Positions 1-8,590 of a DNA stretch of 64,000 nucleotides are shown here, in pieces. Source of the stretch: Campylobacter lanienae NCTC 13004 (GTDB taxonomy: Bacteria > Campylobacterota > Campylobacteria > Campylobacterales > Campylobacteraceae); contig NZ_CP015578.1 of assembly GCF_002139935.1 (NCBI RefSeq), positions 124,001-188,000 of the forward strand. Reading direction: 5' to 3'. Every line of letters begins with the position of its first letter. Position 1 is the first letter of the stretch. The notes under the pieces were generated by a model that saw only the letters and a program-made list of their open reading frames with translations, searched no databases and had not been told where the DNA came from. The position numbers and the translations under genes are program-made.

Positions 1-516
1 CTAGTCCCATATAGGTTGAAACAATATCTAAAATATTTTTATGATAATCCTATGATATTTTCTAAATATTATCGCTGTGGCGGTGCTGCTGTTATGCTCT
101 CATCTGCCATTAAGGATTTTAAAAACAATAAAAATACATATAAATTTTTAGAAAAAACCTTTTTAAATCGTTATTGTATGCTGGCTTTGAATTTATCAAA
201 TTTCTCAAATGATCCGCTTGGGTATAAGAGATATCTACCTATAGCTAAAAAATACGCCAAAGAGCATAATATCGGAGCCTTTGCTCTAGTGCATTCTAGT
301 GTGTATTATTGGATTGGTTTAATACTAATTAGTTCTAAAATTTCATTAAAAAACTTTTTAAAAACCCCACTTTATATCTATCAAATTTTAAAAGACAAAT
401 CCTACACTAAAAAATATGAATTTGATATAGATAACTACTGGGATAGAGATTATGCATTAAGAGTGCTAAAACATAGGTCTTATAAATTAGGAATTTTGAT
501 AAGTAAAATTTATTGA
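1..516 (+). CDS. C-terminal part of a capsule glycosyltransferase-like protein (5' truncated)
   Basis: The reading frame is open to the left edge of the window, so the true start lies outside; the TTG at 16 has no reason to be preferred. About 171 residues are visible. No catalytic motif is seen. The last residues, HRSYKLGILISKIY, resemble the SYKLG motif that ends several capsule glycosyltransferases in this window (20461-21789, 22847-24213, 44467-45660), and the protein is rich in Lys, Tyr and Ile like those tails. The next gene starts 15 bases downstream on the same strand. I infer a capsule glycosyltransferase C-terminus; the catalytic part is not in view. Confidence 0.5.
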   Translation, partial: LVPYRLKQYLKYFYDNPMIFSKYYRCGGAAVMLSSAIKDFKNNKNTYKFLEKTFLNRYCMLALNLSNFSNDPLGYKRYLPIAKKYAKEHNIGAFALVHSSVYYWIGLILISSKISLKNFLKTPLYIYQILKDKSYTKKYEFDIDNYWDRDYALRVLKHRSYKLGILISKIY

Positions 517-531
517 TAAATTGGAGATGTA

Positions 532-1239
532 ATGGAAGTAATTGCGCTAATTATTGCTGGTGGTATTGGATCAAGGATGGGGCAAGCGATTCCTAAGCAG
601 TTTTTAACAGTTTATGATAAACCAATTATCGCTTATACTATGGAAAAATTCGAAAATCATCCAGAGATAGATATTATAGCTGTTGTATGTCTTGATGGAT
701 GGGAGCATATATTAGAGAGTTATGCTAAACAGTATAAGATTACCAAATTAAAGCATATCTTCCCTGCAGGAGCCGTTGGGCAAGAATCAATTAAAAATGG
801 AATTATGGGTTTGGCAGAGCATTACGGAGATGATAATATTGTTTTAATTCATGATGGCAATAGGCCAAATTTATCAAAAGATATTATTACCGAATGTATT
901 GATGTGACTAGACGATATGATAACGCTATTACATGCATACCATGTCAAGAAGCTATGCTTGAAACTCAAGATGGAGTATCTTCTAAATCATCATATCCTA
1001 GAGACAATCTAAAACGTACCCAAACACCACACGGGTTTAAGCTTGGAATTATAAAGAATGCCCATAAAAAAGCTGCGGAATTAAATATCACAAACTCTAT
1101 AGCTAGCTGTACTTTAATGATAGAAATAGGAGAAAAAGTTTATTTTTCAAAAGGATCTGAAAAAAATATTAAATTAACAACTTTAGAAGATATGGATATA
1201 TTTAGAGCCTTATTAATTGGAGATAAAAATGATAACTAA
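532..1239 (+). CDS. IspD/TarI-family cytidylyltransferase, probably making a CDP-polyol or CDP-sugar for capsule
   Basis: A 235-residue protein of the IspD/TarI nucleotidyltransferase family, which transfers CMP from CTP to a phosphorylated alcohol. Residues 8-17 carry the nucleotide-binding loop AGGIGSRMG, followed by PKQF. IHDGNRP near residue 103 matches the family's HDAxRP motif. GGAG at 523-526 gives a good ribosome binding site. It overlaps the epimerase gene by 11 bases, and a CDP-glycerol-type polymerase lies downstream. This setting favours a TarI-like role (CDP-ribitol or similar) for a phosphate-linked capsule over the isoprenoid enzyme, which in Campylobacter is usually fused to IspF. 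The exact substrate cannot be read from sequence. Confidence 0.8.
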   Translation: MEVIALIIAGGIGSRMGQAIPKQFLTVYDKPIIAYTMEKFENHPEIDIIAVVCLDGWEHILESYAKQYKITKLKHIFPAGAVGQESIKNGIMGLAEHYGDDNIVLIHDGNRPNLSKDIITECIDVTRRYDNAITCIPCQEAMLETQDGVSSKSSYPRDNLKRTQTPHGFKLGIIKNAHKKAAELNITNSIASCTLMIEIGEKVYFSKGSEKNIKLTTLEDMDIFRALLIGDKNDN

Positions 1240-2236
1240 AATCCAAATAGATGAATACAATAAAATTAGCCAACTATTAAATTATGATTTTACCAATAAA
1301 AAATTTCTAATTACAGGAGCAAATGGATTAATTGGTTCATATTTAGTTGATTATTTGAGCTTTGCCGGAGCTAAAGTATATGCTATGTCAAGATCGATTG
1401 ACAAGCTTAAATTTAGATTTAATAACCAAAATATTAAATTAATAGAACAAGATTTAAATGAGCCATTAAAAATTAATGATAAATTTGATTATATTATCCA
1501 TGCTGCTAGCAATGCTCATCCACTTGCATATTCACAAGATCCAGTTGGCACTATGAAAGCTAATTTATTTGGAACGATGAATCTTTTAGAATTAGCTAAA
1601 AAATCAAATTCGAAATTCTTATATCTTTCTAGTGGTGAAATTTATGGAAATAATATAGACCATGATTTTACAGAAGATGATTTAGGGGTGGTTGATACTA
1701 AGATAGCACGTTCTTGCTATCCTGAATCTAAAAGAGCCGCTGAAACTCTGTGCGTATCATATTGCGATCAATTTGGAATACATACAAACATTGCTAGGCT
1801 GTGTTACGTATATGGACATACAATTACTGATGATAACTCTAGAGCAGATGCGCAATTTTTAAGAAATGCTCTTTTAGGCAAAGATATAGTTATGAAAAGC
1901 AAAGGTGCTCAGCGTAGAACATATTGCTATGTAGCTGATGCAGTTAGTGCCTTGCTTTTTATATTATTAAATGGTGTAAAATCTGAAGTTTATAATATCG
2001 CAAATCCGCATTCAATAGCCACAATAGCCCAATATGCTCAAATTTTAGCAAATATAGCCAATGTAAATCTTAAATTTGAATTACCAGATGAGATAGAGCA
2101 AAAAGGATACTCCAAACAAGCAGATTCTGTTCTATCAGCTCAAAAGCTGATTAATATGAGATGGAAGCCACTATATGATATAAATGTTGGCTTAGAACAC
2201 ACATTTCGTATCAAAAAGGAGTTGATAAATGCTTAA
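1229..2236 (+). CDS. NAD-dependent sugar epimerase/dehydratase (extended SDR)
   Basis: A 335-residue extended short-chain dehydrogenase/reductase. The start chosen is ATG 1229, which follows GGAG at 1219-1222; an in-frame TTG at 1217 is less likely. The Rossmann motif ITGANGLIG lies near residue 28, the active-site serine region SSGEIYG near 136, and YPESK supplies the YxxxK catalytic pair. The gene overlaps the cytidylyltransferase stop, so the two are probably co-translated. Members of this family often sit next to IspD/TarI-like enzymes in capsule loci, where they would modify the sugar or nucleotide-linked intermediate. Substrate unknown. Confidence 0.75.
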   Translation: MITKIQIDEYNKISQLLNYDFTNKKFLITGANGLIGSYLVDYLSFAGAKVYAMSRSIDKLKFRFNNQNIKLIEQDLNEPLKINDKFDYIIHAASNAHPLAYSQDPVGTMKANLFGTMNLLELAKKSNSKFLYLSSGEIYGNNIDHDFTEDDLGVVDTKIARSCYPESKRAAETLCVSYCDQFGIHTNIARLCYVYGHTITDDNSRADAQFLRNALLGKDIVMKSKGAQRRTYCYVADAVSALLFILLNGVKSEVYNIANPHSIATIAQYAQILANIANVNLKFELPDEIEQKGYSKQADSVLSAQKLINMRWKPLYDINVGLEHTFRIKKELINA

Positions 2237-2368
2237 AGAGTTAAAAGAGCAAGTTTAAAGTTAATTTGGATCTGATCTATGAATATTGGAGAATTTTCAA
2301 AATATATGTTTTATAGGGATTATAATTGTCAGCATGGTAAAAATCATATTATGGGCAAGATGTATTAA
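2229..2368 (+). pseudogene. Eroded remnant resembling L-ribulose-5-phosphate 4-epimerase (AraD family)
   Basis: A good ATG at 2229 overlaps the epimerase stop (ATGCTTAA) and encodes only MLKELKEQV before TAA; this resembles the first residues of AraD-family proteins (MLEDLKRQV in E. coli). About 20 bases on, another frame ends at TAA 2366-2368 with NCQHGKNHIMG, which recalls the E. coli AraD end LRKHGAKAYYG. The middle (about 200 residues) is absent. I infer an internal deletion that kept both ends of a class II aldolase/epimerase. The fragments are short, so the identification is tentative. Confidence 0.4.
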
Positions 2369-2391
2369 TATAAATAATTAAGGAATAAAAA

Positions 2392-4788
2392 ATGCCAAAA
2401 ATTTCAATAATATTACCAATATATAATGTAGAATTATATTTAAAAGAGTGTTTAGATAGCTTAATAAATCAAACTCTTAAAGATATAGAGATAATATGCA
2501 TAGATGATAAATCTACTGATAATAGCCTATCTATACTTAAAGAATACGCCAATAAAGATAATAGAATAATAGTTTTAGAACAAGAGATAAATCAAGGTCC
2601 AGGAGTAGCTAGAAATAGGGGTATCGATATAGCTAAAGGTGATTATATAATGTTTTGTGATCCTGATGATTGGTATGAACTTAATGCTTGTGAGATATGC
2701 TACGATAAAATCAGCAAAGGCGATAATGATATAGCATTTTTCTCTCTTAATAGATATCTTGATGATACAGGCGAATTAGAACCAAACACTAAAAGATTAA
2801 CACATTTTCATAAATATTTTGATTTAGATAGTATAAATGTAGATGAATGTCCAGAGTATTATCTTCCTACAATGTTTCCGTTTACAAATATATATAGCAA
2901 AAATTTTTTAAATAAATATAATATTAGATTTGGCTCTTCTTATAGTTATGAAGATCATATATTTACCATGTCTTCACTTTTGCATGCCAAAAAATTTATT
3001 GCTATAAATAATATTTTATATAATTATAGAATTCGCAATAATTCTGAAACTTCTAAATCAAGTCAGAGATATGGGGATTTAATTGCTGCAAATCAATATT
3101 CAATTAATAAGATATATCAATATAAACAAGATATGAGCAATAATCATATAAACATATTTCTTAAATGTAGAATAGCTTTAACCTTATACTGGTATAGACA
3201 TATTTCTAGATCCTTAACCAAGAAAGATAAAAAAATTTTTTATACTGAAATAAGAAATTTTTTTATAGAAATAAAAAATAATTTTGATATAAGCAATTTA
3301 AAAGATATTCTTAGTAAGCAAAATTATAATGATTTTCACTCTATGATATCTCACCCATACTGGCATAGACAGATATTTTATGTATTTAAAAGAGCATTGA
3401 GCTATAAAAATCATAGCGATGGTAAGAGTCGTATTGTAAATTTTTTAGGCTTTAAATGGAAATACCATAAAGGATTTTGGATAAATTATCAATGGATTAA
3501 GAAATTATGGTGGGTATTTCCTACCAAATCTAGTAGAACAGATTTTAAAAAGATTTGCGACCAGATTACATCTGCCCAAAAATTAGATAAGGATATGAGA
3601 GAGCTGCCAAGGATTCAAGCAAAAATTATTAAAAGATTACGAGGTAAAAAGCAGTTAAAAGTTTTATTTTTGGTTAGTGAAAATTCTAAATGGAAAGCCC
3701 AAAGTCTATATGATGAAATGGAAAAATCTGATAAATTTGAGCCGATGATAACTATCAATATAGCAGATTATCAGCTTAAACTAGATGTAGAAGAACAAAA
3801 AGAGATAGTATTGCAAAACTATCAGCTATTTAAAAATACACATAAAACAGTATTAGCTTATGATCTAGATAATGGAAAAAATTTAGATCTTGCCATATTC
3901 AAAGCGGATATTATTTTTTATCAACAACCATGGGGAATAAGTAAAATTCAATCATATATAAAAACTTCCAAAGAATCTTTATTATGCTATATTCCATACC
4001 ATGCTCCAAATTATGGAAACAAATGGCTTGATACAGCTCAACCTTTATTCAAATATCTATTTCGGTACTATATAGCCAATGAATTTTATAAAAATATTTT
4101 TTCTGCTTGGTCAGGACTTAGTAATATAAAGGCTACCGGTCATACTATGCTAGATTATTTTTTGAATAATCAAGAGCGCAATGAGGTTTCAAAAGGGCGA
4201 TATATAATCTATGCGCCACATCATTCTATATCTGGAGGTAGGCAACAGATTGGAACATTTTTACAAAATGGTGAATTAATTTTAGAGTATGCTAAAAATC
4301 ATCCAGAAATAACCTGGGCATTTAAACCACATCCTACATTAAAATTTAAGTTAATACAAGAAACCAATTGGGATAATCAAAAAATAGAATGGTATTATAA
4401 CGAATGGGAAAAAATAGCAAAATGTTGTTATGACTCTAGTTATATAGATTTATTTTTTGATTCAAAAGCTTTAATTACTGATTGTGGTTCATTTTTGACA
4501 GAATATTTTTGCACCAAAAAACCAATTATACATTTAATATCAAATAATTGCCAAATGCATCCAGTGCCTCCATTTAAAAAAATCATTGATACATTCTATA
4601 AAGTATATGATAATGATGAGTTAATATCCACCCTAGATAGAGTGATATTGCAAAATGATGATTATAAAAAAGAAGAGCGATTAAAAGCCTTAGAAGAAAG
4701 CAAGCTACTTGAAAGTAATGCAGCAAAGAATATTATTAATGATTTAGAAAAGAGTATTTGGGGTAAAGATAATGAATCAAAGTTATAA
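2392..4788 (+). CDS. Two-domain capsule polymerase: GT2 glycosyltransferase fused to a CDP-glycerol glycerophosphotransferase-like domain
   Basis: A 798-residue protein. Residues 1 to about 250 are a family 2 glycosyltransferase: SIILPIYNVE at the start, DDKSTDNS near 43 and the DPDDW metal-binding motif near 93. From about residue 400 to the end it resembles the teichoic-acid CDP-glycerol glycerophosphotransferase family: YAPHHS near 604, FKPHPTLK near 643 and DCGSFLTEY near 697. No membrane segment is evident, so a peripheral cytoplasmic enzyme is likely. Together with the cytidylyltransferase upstream it points to a capsule with phosphodiester-linked units (polyol phosphate alternating with sugar). 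The spacer 2369-2391 holds only a weak AAGGA site before ATG 2392. Confidence 0.8.
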   Translation: MPKISIILPIYNVELYLKECLDSLINQTLKDIEIICIDDKSTDNSLSILKEYANKDNRIIVLEQEINQGPGVARNRGIDIAKGDYIMFCDPDDWYELNACEICYDKISKGDNDIAFFSLNRYLDDTGELEPNTKRLTHFHKYFDLDSINVDECPEYYLPTMFPFTNIYSKNFLNKYNIRFGSSYSYEDHIFTMSSLLHAKKFIAINNILYNYRIRNNSETSKSSQRYGDLIAANQYSINKIYQYKQDMSNNHINIFLKCRIALTLYWYRHISRSLTKKDKKIFYTEIRNFFIEIKNNFDISNLKDILSKQNYNDFHSMISHPYWHRQIFYVFKRALSYKNHSDGKSRIVNFLGFKWKYHKGFWINYQWIKKLWWVFPTKSSRTDFKKICDQITSAQKLDKDMRELPRIQAKIIKRLRGKKQLKVLFLVSENSKWKAQSLYDEMEKSDKFEPMITINIADYQLKLDVEEQKEIVLQNYQLFKNTHKTVLAYDLDNGKNLDLAIFKADIIFYQQPWGISKIQSYIKTSKESLLCYIPYHAPNYGNKWLDTAQPLFKYLFRYYIANEFYKNIFSAWSGLSNIKATGHTMLDYFLNNQERNEVSKGRYIIYAPHHSISGGRQQIGTFLQNGELILEYAKNHPEITWAFKPHPTLKFKLIQETNWDNQKIEWYYNEWEKIAKCCYDSSYIDLFFDSKALITDCGSFLTEYFCTKKPIIHLISNNCQMHPVPPFKKIIDTFYKVYDNDELISTLDRVILQNDDYKKEERLKALEESKLLESNAAKNIINDLEKSIWGKDNESKL

Positions 4789-5430
4789 AAAATTAGTTGT
4801 TATGAATCGTAGCGATGGGACTGGTAGTAGATTGTTTTCAATGATTAACGCTATGGCATTAGCTACAAAGTTATCATCTATAGATAATATGAGATTTTTA
4901 TGGAACGAAACAAGGTTTAAAGACAAATCAATAGCTTTGCTTACGCCGCCGGTGGTTAAAATCAACTCATCACTATCTACACAAGATGGGCTAAATTGTT
5001 TAAAAAAAGAGACAAAAGAAATAAAGCAAGATTTAATTATAATAGCACCGCCAAATCCCGCATTAAAAACCAACTAAGCTATAAACTTGGTCAAGCTATG
5101 ATTGAGAATTCAAAAAGCTTATTAGGTTATATCAGAATGCCTTATATTCTAAGTTATATCAAAGAAACTCACCAAAAAAATCAAAAACTCTATCAAGAAA
5201 AGATTAAAGCTAACCCAAGCTTAAAGCTCCCACCACTTGAGTCATATCCAGATTACAATGAGGCTATAAAGCTTAAAAACCATCTAAGCTACAAACTCGG
5301 AGAGGCTCTAATAAATGCCGATAAATCTAAACTAAAACTAGGCTACCTAACCCTATGGTTTAAATGTAAAAATATCACCAAAGAGCATAAAGATAATCAC
5401 AAAAATAGCCCAAACAACCCAAATCATTAA
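4772..5430 (+). pseudogene. Recombined capsule glycosyltransferase: foreign N-terminus joined out of frame to a SYKLG-type C-terminus
   Basis: ATG 4772 overlaps the polymerase stop by 17 bases. The first frame (to 5077) starts with a glycine-rich loop, SDGTGSRLFSMINAMALA, like nucleotide-sugar-binding loops of fucosyltransferase-type enzymes, but has no full catalytic domain. From 5045 the DNA becomes a near copy of 23834 onward. The continuing coding frame there (STAKSRIKNQLSYKLG...) is +1 relative to the first frame, so the N-terminal frame ends at 5077 and the tail is left untranslated unless ribosomes slip. I read this as a deletion or recombination at the shared repeat border that fused two different transferase genes. 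Confidence 0.75.
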
Positions 5431-5590
5431 AACCACACCATAAAAAAATTCATAAATACCAACTATTTCATTTAGTAAAATATAAATGAAATAGTCCAAA
5501 CAAACCTAAAACACAAATAAATATAATTAAATTTAATATATAATCAACTATTATAAATCTCTTTTTAAACCTCTTTATACTCCTTTAAAT
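5045..5590 (+). repeat. Direct repeat copy A, left half: glycosyltransferase 3' end and downstream spacer
   Basis: Matches 23834-24352 almost base for base, beginning at GCACCGCCAAATCCCGC and running through the SYKLG tail, the stop codon and the AT-rich spacer with its hairpin. Differences are scattered substitutions plus two small insertions in this copy (near 5400 and 5525). It is followed directly by a cdtC fragment. Confidence 0.9.
5463..5494. terminator. Hairpin after the recombined glycosyltransferase
   Basis: Perfect 12-bp inverted repeat CTATTTCATTTA / TAAATGAAATAG around an 8-base loop. It is all-AT-rich and lacks a long T run, so termination strength is uncertain. The same hairpin occurs at 24234-24265 with one loop change. 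Confidence 0.5.
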
Positions 5591-6165
5591 CAAATTTAAA
5601 ATCAAATAATTCAAACAATTCAAATAATCAAGATGGGTTTGATCCGTTTACCTTACCTTTAAGTCTAAGATCACTTGATACAGGTATGCCTTTAGTAGTC
5701 AATTTAGGTAAATCAGATGAGACCTTTAATTATAATCTAAGAGAGGTTAAGGCATTTGAACCAACTATAATTGATGATATTAAAAGGGTTGATAGCTTTG
5801 CGAATTTAGGTTTAGAGTATGTTCAGTTTGTATCAGCTAATGATATAAATGAGTGCTTAGGAATAGATGAGAGTGGATTTTTTGCTTTAAAGAATTGTAT
5901 TGGGGATTTAGATAGAAAGAAGTTTGAGACTGTATTTCAACTCATTCCACTACTAAGTGATGCTGTAGAGATAAGATCACTAGTCCTAGGTGGTAAAGAG
6001 TGTATAAGCACATTTTTTAACCCAAATTTAGAGCCATGGCAAAGAGTAGGAATAAATAGATGTGAATTAAGAGAGGGCTTTAGCGTAGATCTAGCTAAGC
6101 TTTGGGCGATAATGCCTGAAATCAAACAAGCAGCTATAATCCAACCGGTGGATTGAGTTAAGATA
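5591..6165 (+). pseudogene. cdtC: Truncated second copy of cdtC (no cdtA, no cdtB)
   Basis: From 5591 the DNA matches 26293-26858. The last 156 codons (5686-6156) encode exactly the same residues as the C-terminal 156 of the intact CdtC, with an identical stop context to about 6165. Upstream a few substitutions and a 9-base insertion are present. The signal peptide, cdtA, cdtB and the promoter are missing. The join with the upstream repeat falls in CAAATTTA, present at both 24345-24352 and 26293-26300, so a microhomology deletion of 1,948 bp from an intact locus explains the structure. No start with a ribosome site is apparent, so this is almost certainly not a functional toxin subunit. Confidence 0.92.
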
Positions 6166-6225
6166 GGTAGTTAAATCAATCAAATTCCGATCGAAATATA
6201 AATAAATCTTATAAGAAATTTAGGT

Positions 6226-6290
6226 TTGACATATAAAAATTTATTTTATTTTTGGTTTGTATATGTTAAAATCGGCGCCTTTAAAATATA
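6226..6290 (+). promoter_or_regulatory. Probable promoter for the IdeS-like autotransporter
   Basis: The spacer 6166-6290 contains TTGACA at 6226-6231, but nothing convincing 17 bases beyond it. A better Campylobacter-type candidate is a T-rich stretch (TTTTTGGTTTG) followed by TATATGTTAAAAT at 6261-6272 as an extended -10. The start site would then fall just before the G tract at 6291, placing the tract in the 5' leader. Confidence 0.45.
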
Positions 6291-6299
6291 GGGGGGGGG
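6291..6299 (+). repeat. Phase-variation G9 tract immediately upstream of the autotransporter start
   Basis: Nine consecutive G residues, 4 bases before ATG 6304, where a Shine-Dalgarno would lie. An upstream ATG at 6263 opens a 13-codon leader that, at G9, ends in TGA overlapping ATG 6304 (ATGA); at G10 it would be fused in frame to the protein. Length change could therefore alter ribosome loading. Confidence 0.8.
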
Positions 6300-6303
6300 T
6301 ACG

Positions 6304-8502
6304 ATGAATTCTAAAGTTTCAAAAATCATTATTTTAGCTTGTACTTGCTCATCTCTATCAGCGAGTGAGTTTTGGGCTAGTGGCGTGAGTATAAATAGTG
6401 GTTGGAGTGCGTATTTGCAGCATCCAAATCAATGCTGGGGCGCCGTAGCTGGTAACACTCTTGGCTGGTGGCAAAAGAATTTAACAATCGATGTAGATTT
6501 AAAAGAAGGTGCACCACAAGGCAATGAAGCTATCACAGATTGGTTTTATCAGAAATATCCACATATTCAAGGTGGATTACAACCGTATCGTGGGATGATC
6601 TACTATCTTGAAGAGTTTTCGCCAAATTTCAAAATCTACGAAAATAACAATAATCCAACATATTTAGAAAGAGAGTATGGTCCAACTAAGATTAGTGGAG
6701 CGCCATTTTGGACTGAGAGATATAACTATCAAAGTGAAGGTATCACAAAATCTTTGATAGAAAACTTCCAAACAGGCAAGGTCGTAGCTGCGCTTACTGA
6801 TGATACTCACACGGTTACGCTTTGGGGGATTGAAGTCGATGAAAAAACTGGCAAGATCAAAAAAGGCTATGTGAGCGACTCTGTCAAAGATAAGGCTGGC
6901 CAACTCACTCTAAGAGAGGTTATAGGCAATTACGCCCCTGATAATAAAGGCAATGAAACTTTCCGCTTTCTTTATAGCTACTATGTAGCTAGCACAAATA
7001 CTTATGTTACGGATCTTTATGAGATTTATAGTATTACATATCTAAGCATAGACGAAGCTAGAAATAACGGCACATATGTGGATAGCTCTAATAGAAAAGA
7101 TTGCTTATTAAGCGTTTTAGCTGGCAGTGAGTGGGCTTGCGGAATTTCAACTAGTGAAGGCAATCAAGGCTCAAGCAACACCGAAAATACAGAAAATACT
7201 GGAAATTCAGGTAGCCAAAATAGTGGTAACCAAAGCAACACCGGAAATTTAAATAACCAAGGCTCTACTGGCAACGAAAACACAAATCAAGGTAATACTG
7301 GTAGTGGTAGCACAACTCCAGAAAATGGCAACAACAACAGCGGAAATTCCAATAATCAAGGCGGTATCTCTAGCGAAAGTGGCACAAATTTAATTACTCA
7401 ATCTGTCCAAAATGAGGTAAATAAACATAGTGAGCTTAATCTAGCCTTAGAAACAATAGGCGATACAACCCTATACAAAATCCAAAAAAACGGCAAAGAT
7501 ATAGCCTTATATAACCCAAATTTAAGCACTCCGCTTGTGGTAAATAGAGGCTTGGTTAATTACAACATTACTAAAAATGATAATGGTGGCATAGATATAA
7601 CCAAATCTACAAATCAAGCAGCGCTCAAAGAGGCCAACGACGCTTCTAAGCTAAGTATGGATATAAACTACGCTGATATCAATAATCTAAATAAAAGGAT
7701 GGGTGAGTTAAGAGGTATTAACGCAACTGCTGGTAGCTGGGCTAGAATTTTGGGCGGACAGGGCAGTAGCGATGGATTTGAGAATAAATTTACCCATGTT
7801 CAAGCTGGTTTTGATAAACAAAGCCAAATTTCAGGTGGATCTATCTTTAGCGGTATTACAGTAACTCACACAAGTAGCGATATAGATGGCGATAACGCAA
7901 AAGGCGATGTCAAAACAATCGGCGGTGGATTTTATATCTCTGGAGTATTTGATAATGGCTGGTATGTGGATGCCATCGCAAAATACACAAGCAATAACCA
8001 CAAAATGGATTATAACTTCCCAAATATGAGTTTGAGCTTTTTAAATAGTGATTATAATACAAACTCACTCTATCTAGGTGGGGAATTTGGATATAGATTT
8101 GATTTTAATAATTTTTATATCGAGCCTCAAGCCGAGTTTGTCTATCTCAACACTAGTGGCGCAACTATAAATAGCAATGGGTTTGAAATGGAAATTAAAA
8201 GCTCTGATTTGCTAGTTGGTAGGGCTGGATTTAACTTCGCTAGAGAGGTTTGGCTAGGCAAGATTAGGGCTTATGCGCTTGGTGGTCTTAGCTATCAATG
8301 GGAGATGGTGAAAAATGCTGAAATCCTAATAGATGGCGATAGCGCTAAAAACAATGATAAAGACTCTAGAATGCTTATGAATTTGGGTCTAAATATGGTA
8401 GCTAGTGAGAATTTAAGAATTGGCTTAACTTTAGAAAAATCAGCCTTCGGCGATTACGATACTGATTTGGCTGTGAATTTAAATGCTAGGTATTCTTTTT
8501 AA
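6304..8502 (+). CDS. Autotransporter with an IdeS/Mac-like cysteine protease passenger
   Basis: A 732-residue secreted protein. Residues 1-20 are a signal peptide ending LSA. The passenger (about 21-280) has the layout of IdeS/Mac-family (C66) immunoglobulin-degrading cysteine proteases: CWGAVAGNTLGWW with Cys44, HTVTLWGIEVD with His169, and YVSDS with Asp192. The His-Asp spacing of 23 is close to that of IdeS (22). Residues about 283-365 are a Ser/Asn/Gly/Thr-rich linker. The last 260 or so residues form an autotransporter beta-barrel ending in Phe. I infer a surface protease that cleaves host proteins, possibly antibody; substrate is not shown by sequence. A G9 tract abuts the start. Confidence 0.82.
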   Translation: MNSKVSKIIILACTCSSLSASEFWASGVSINSGWSAYLQHPNQCWGAVAGNTLGWWQKNLTIDVDLKEGAPQGNEAITDWFYQKYPHIQGGLQPYRGMIYYLEEFSPNFKIYENNNNPTYLEREYGPTKISGAPFWTERYNYQSEGITKSLIENFQTGKVVAALTDDTHTVTLWGIEVDEKTGKIKKGYVSDSVKDKAGQLTLREVIGNYAPDNKGNETFRFLYSYYVASTNTYVTDLYEIYSITYLSIDEARNNGTYVDSSNRKDCLLSVLAGSEWACGISTSEGNQGSSNTENTENTGNSGSQNSGNQSNTGNLNNQGSTGNENTNQGNTGSGSTTPENGNNNSGNSNNQGGISSESGTNLITQSVQNEVNKHSELNLALETIGDTTLYKIQKNGKDIALYNPNLSTPLVVNRGLVNYNITKNDNGGIDITKSTNQAALKEANDASKLSMDINYADINNLNKRMGELRGINATAGSWARILGGQGSSDGFENKFTHVQAGFDKQSQISGGSIFSGITVTHTSSDIDGDNAKGDVKTIGGGFYISGVFDNGWYVDAIAKYTSNNHKMDYNFPNMSLSFLNSDYNTNSLYLGGEFGYRFDFNNFYIEPQAEFVYLNTSGATINSNGFEMEIKSSDLLVGRAGFNFAREVWLGKIRAYALGGLSYQWEMVKNAEILIDGDSAKNNDKDSRMLMNLGLNMVASENLRIGLTLEKSAFGDYDTDLAVNLNARYSF

Positions 8503-8590
8503 GCTGGGTAGAGTGAGATATTTTTAAATTTTTTATTTAGTGTTAAATTTATTTTGCTAGACTTATGCGCAAATTTAAATTGGAGGAAAA

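Noticed and set aside
532..1239. Calling the cytidylyltransferase the isoprenoid enzyme IspD
   Set aside because: It lies in a capsule operon with a CDP-glycerol-type polymerase, and Campylobacter usually carries a fused IspDF; a capsule role fits better.
4783..5073. Minus-strand frame of 96 codons opposite the recombined glycosyltransferase
   Set aside because: No recognisable motif, no start signal, and the plus strand overlaps the upstream operon naturally.
5686..6156. Reading the 156-codon open frame as a second, functional cdtC-like gene
   Set aside because: It begins at an internal Met of cdtC, lacks signal peptide, ribosome site and promoter, and there are no cdtA or cdtB partners; it is a duplicated fragment.
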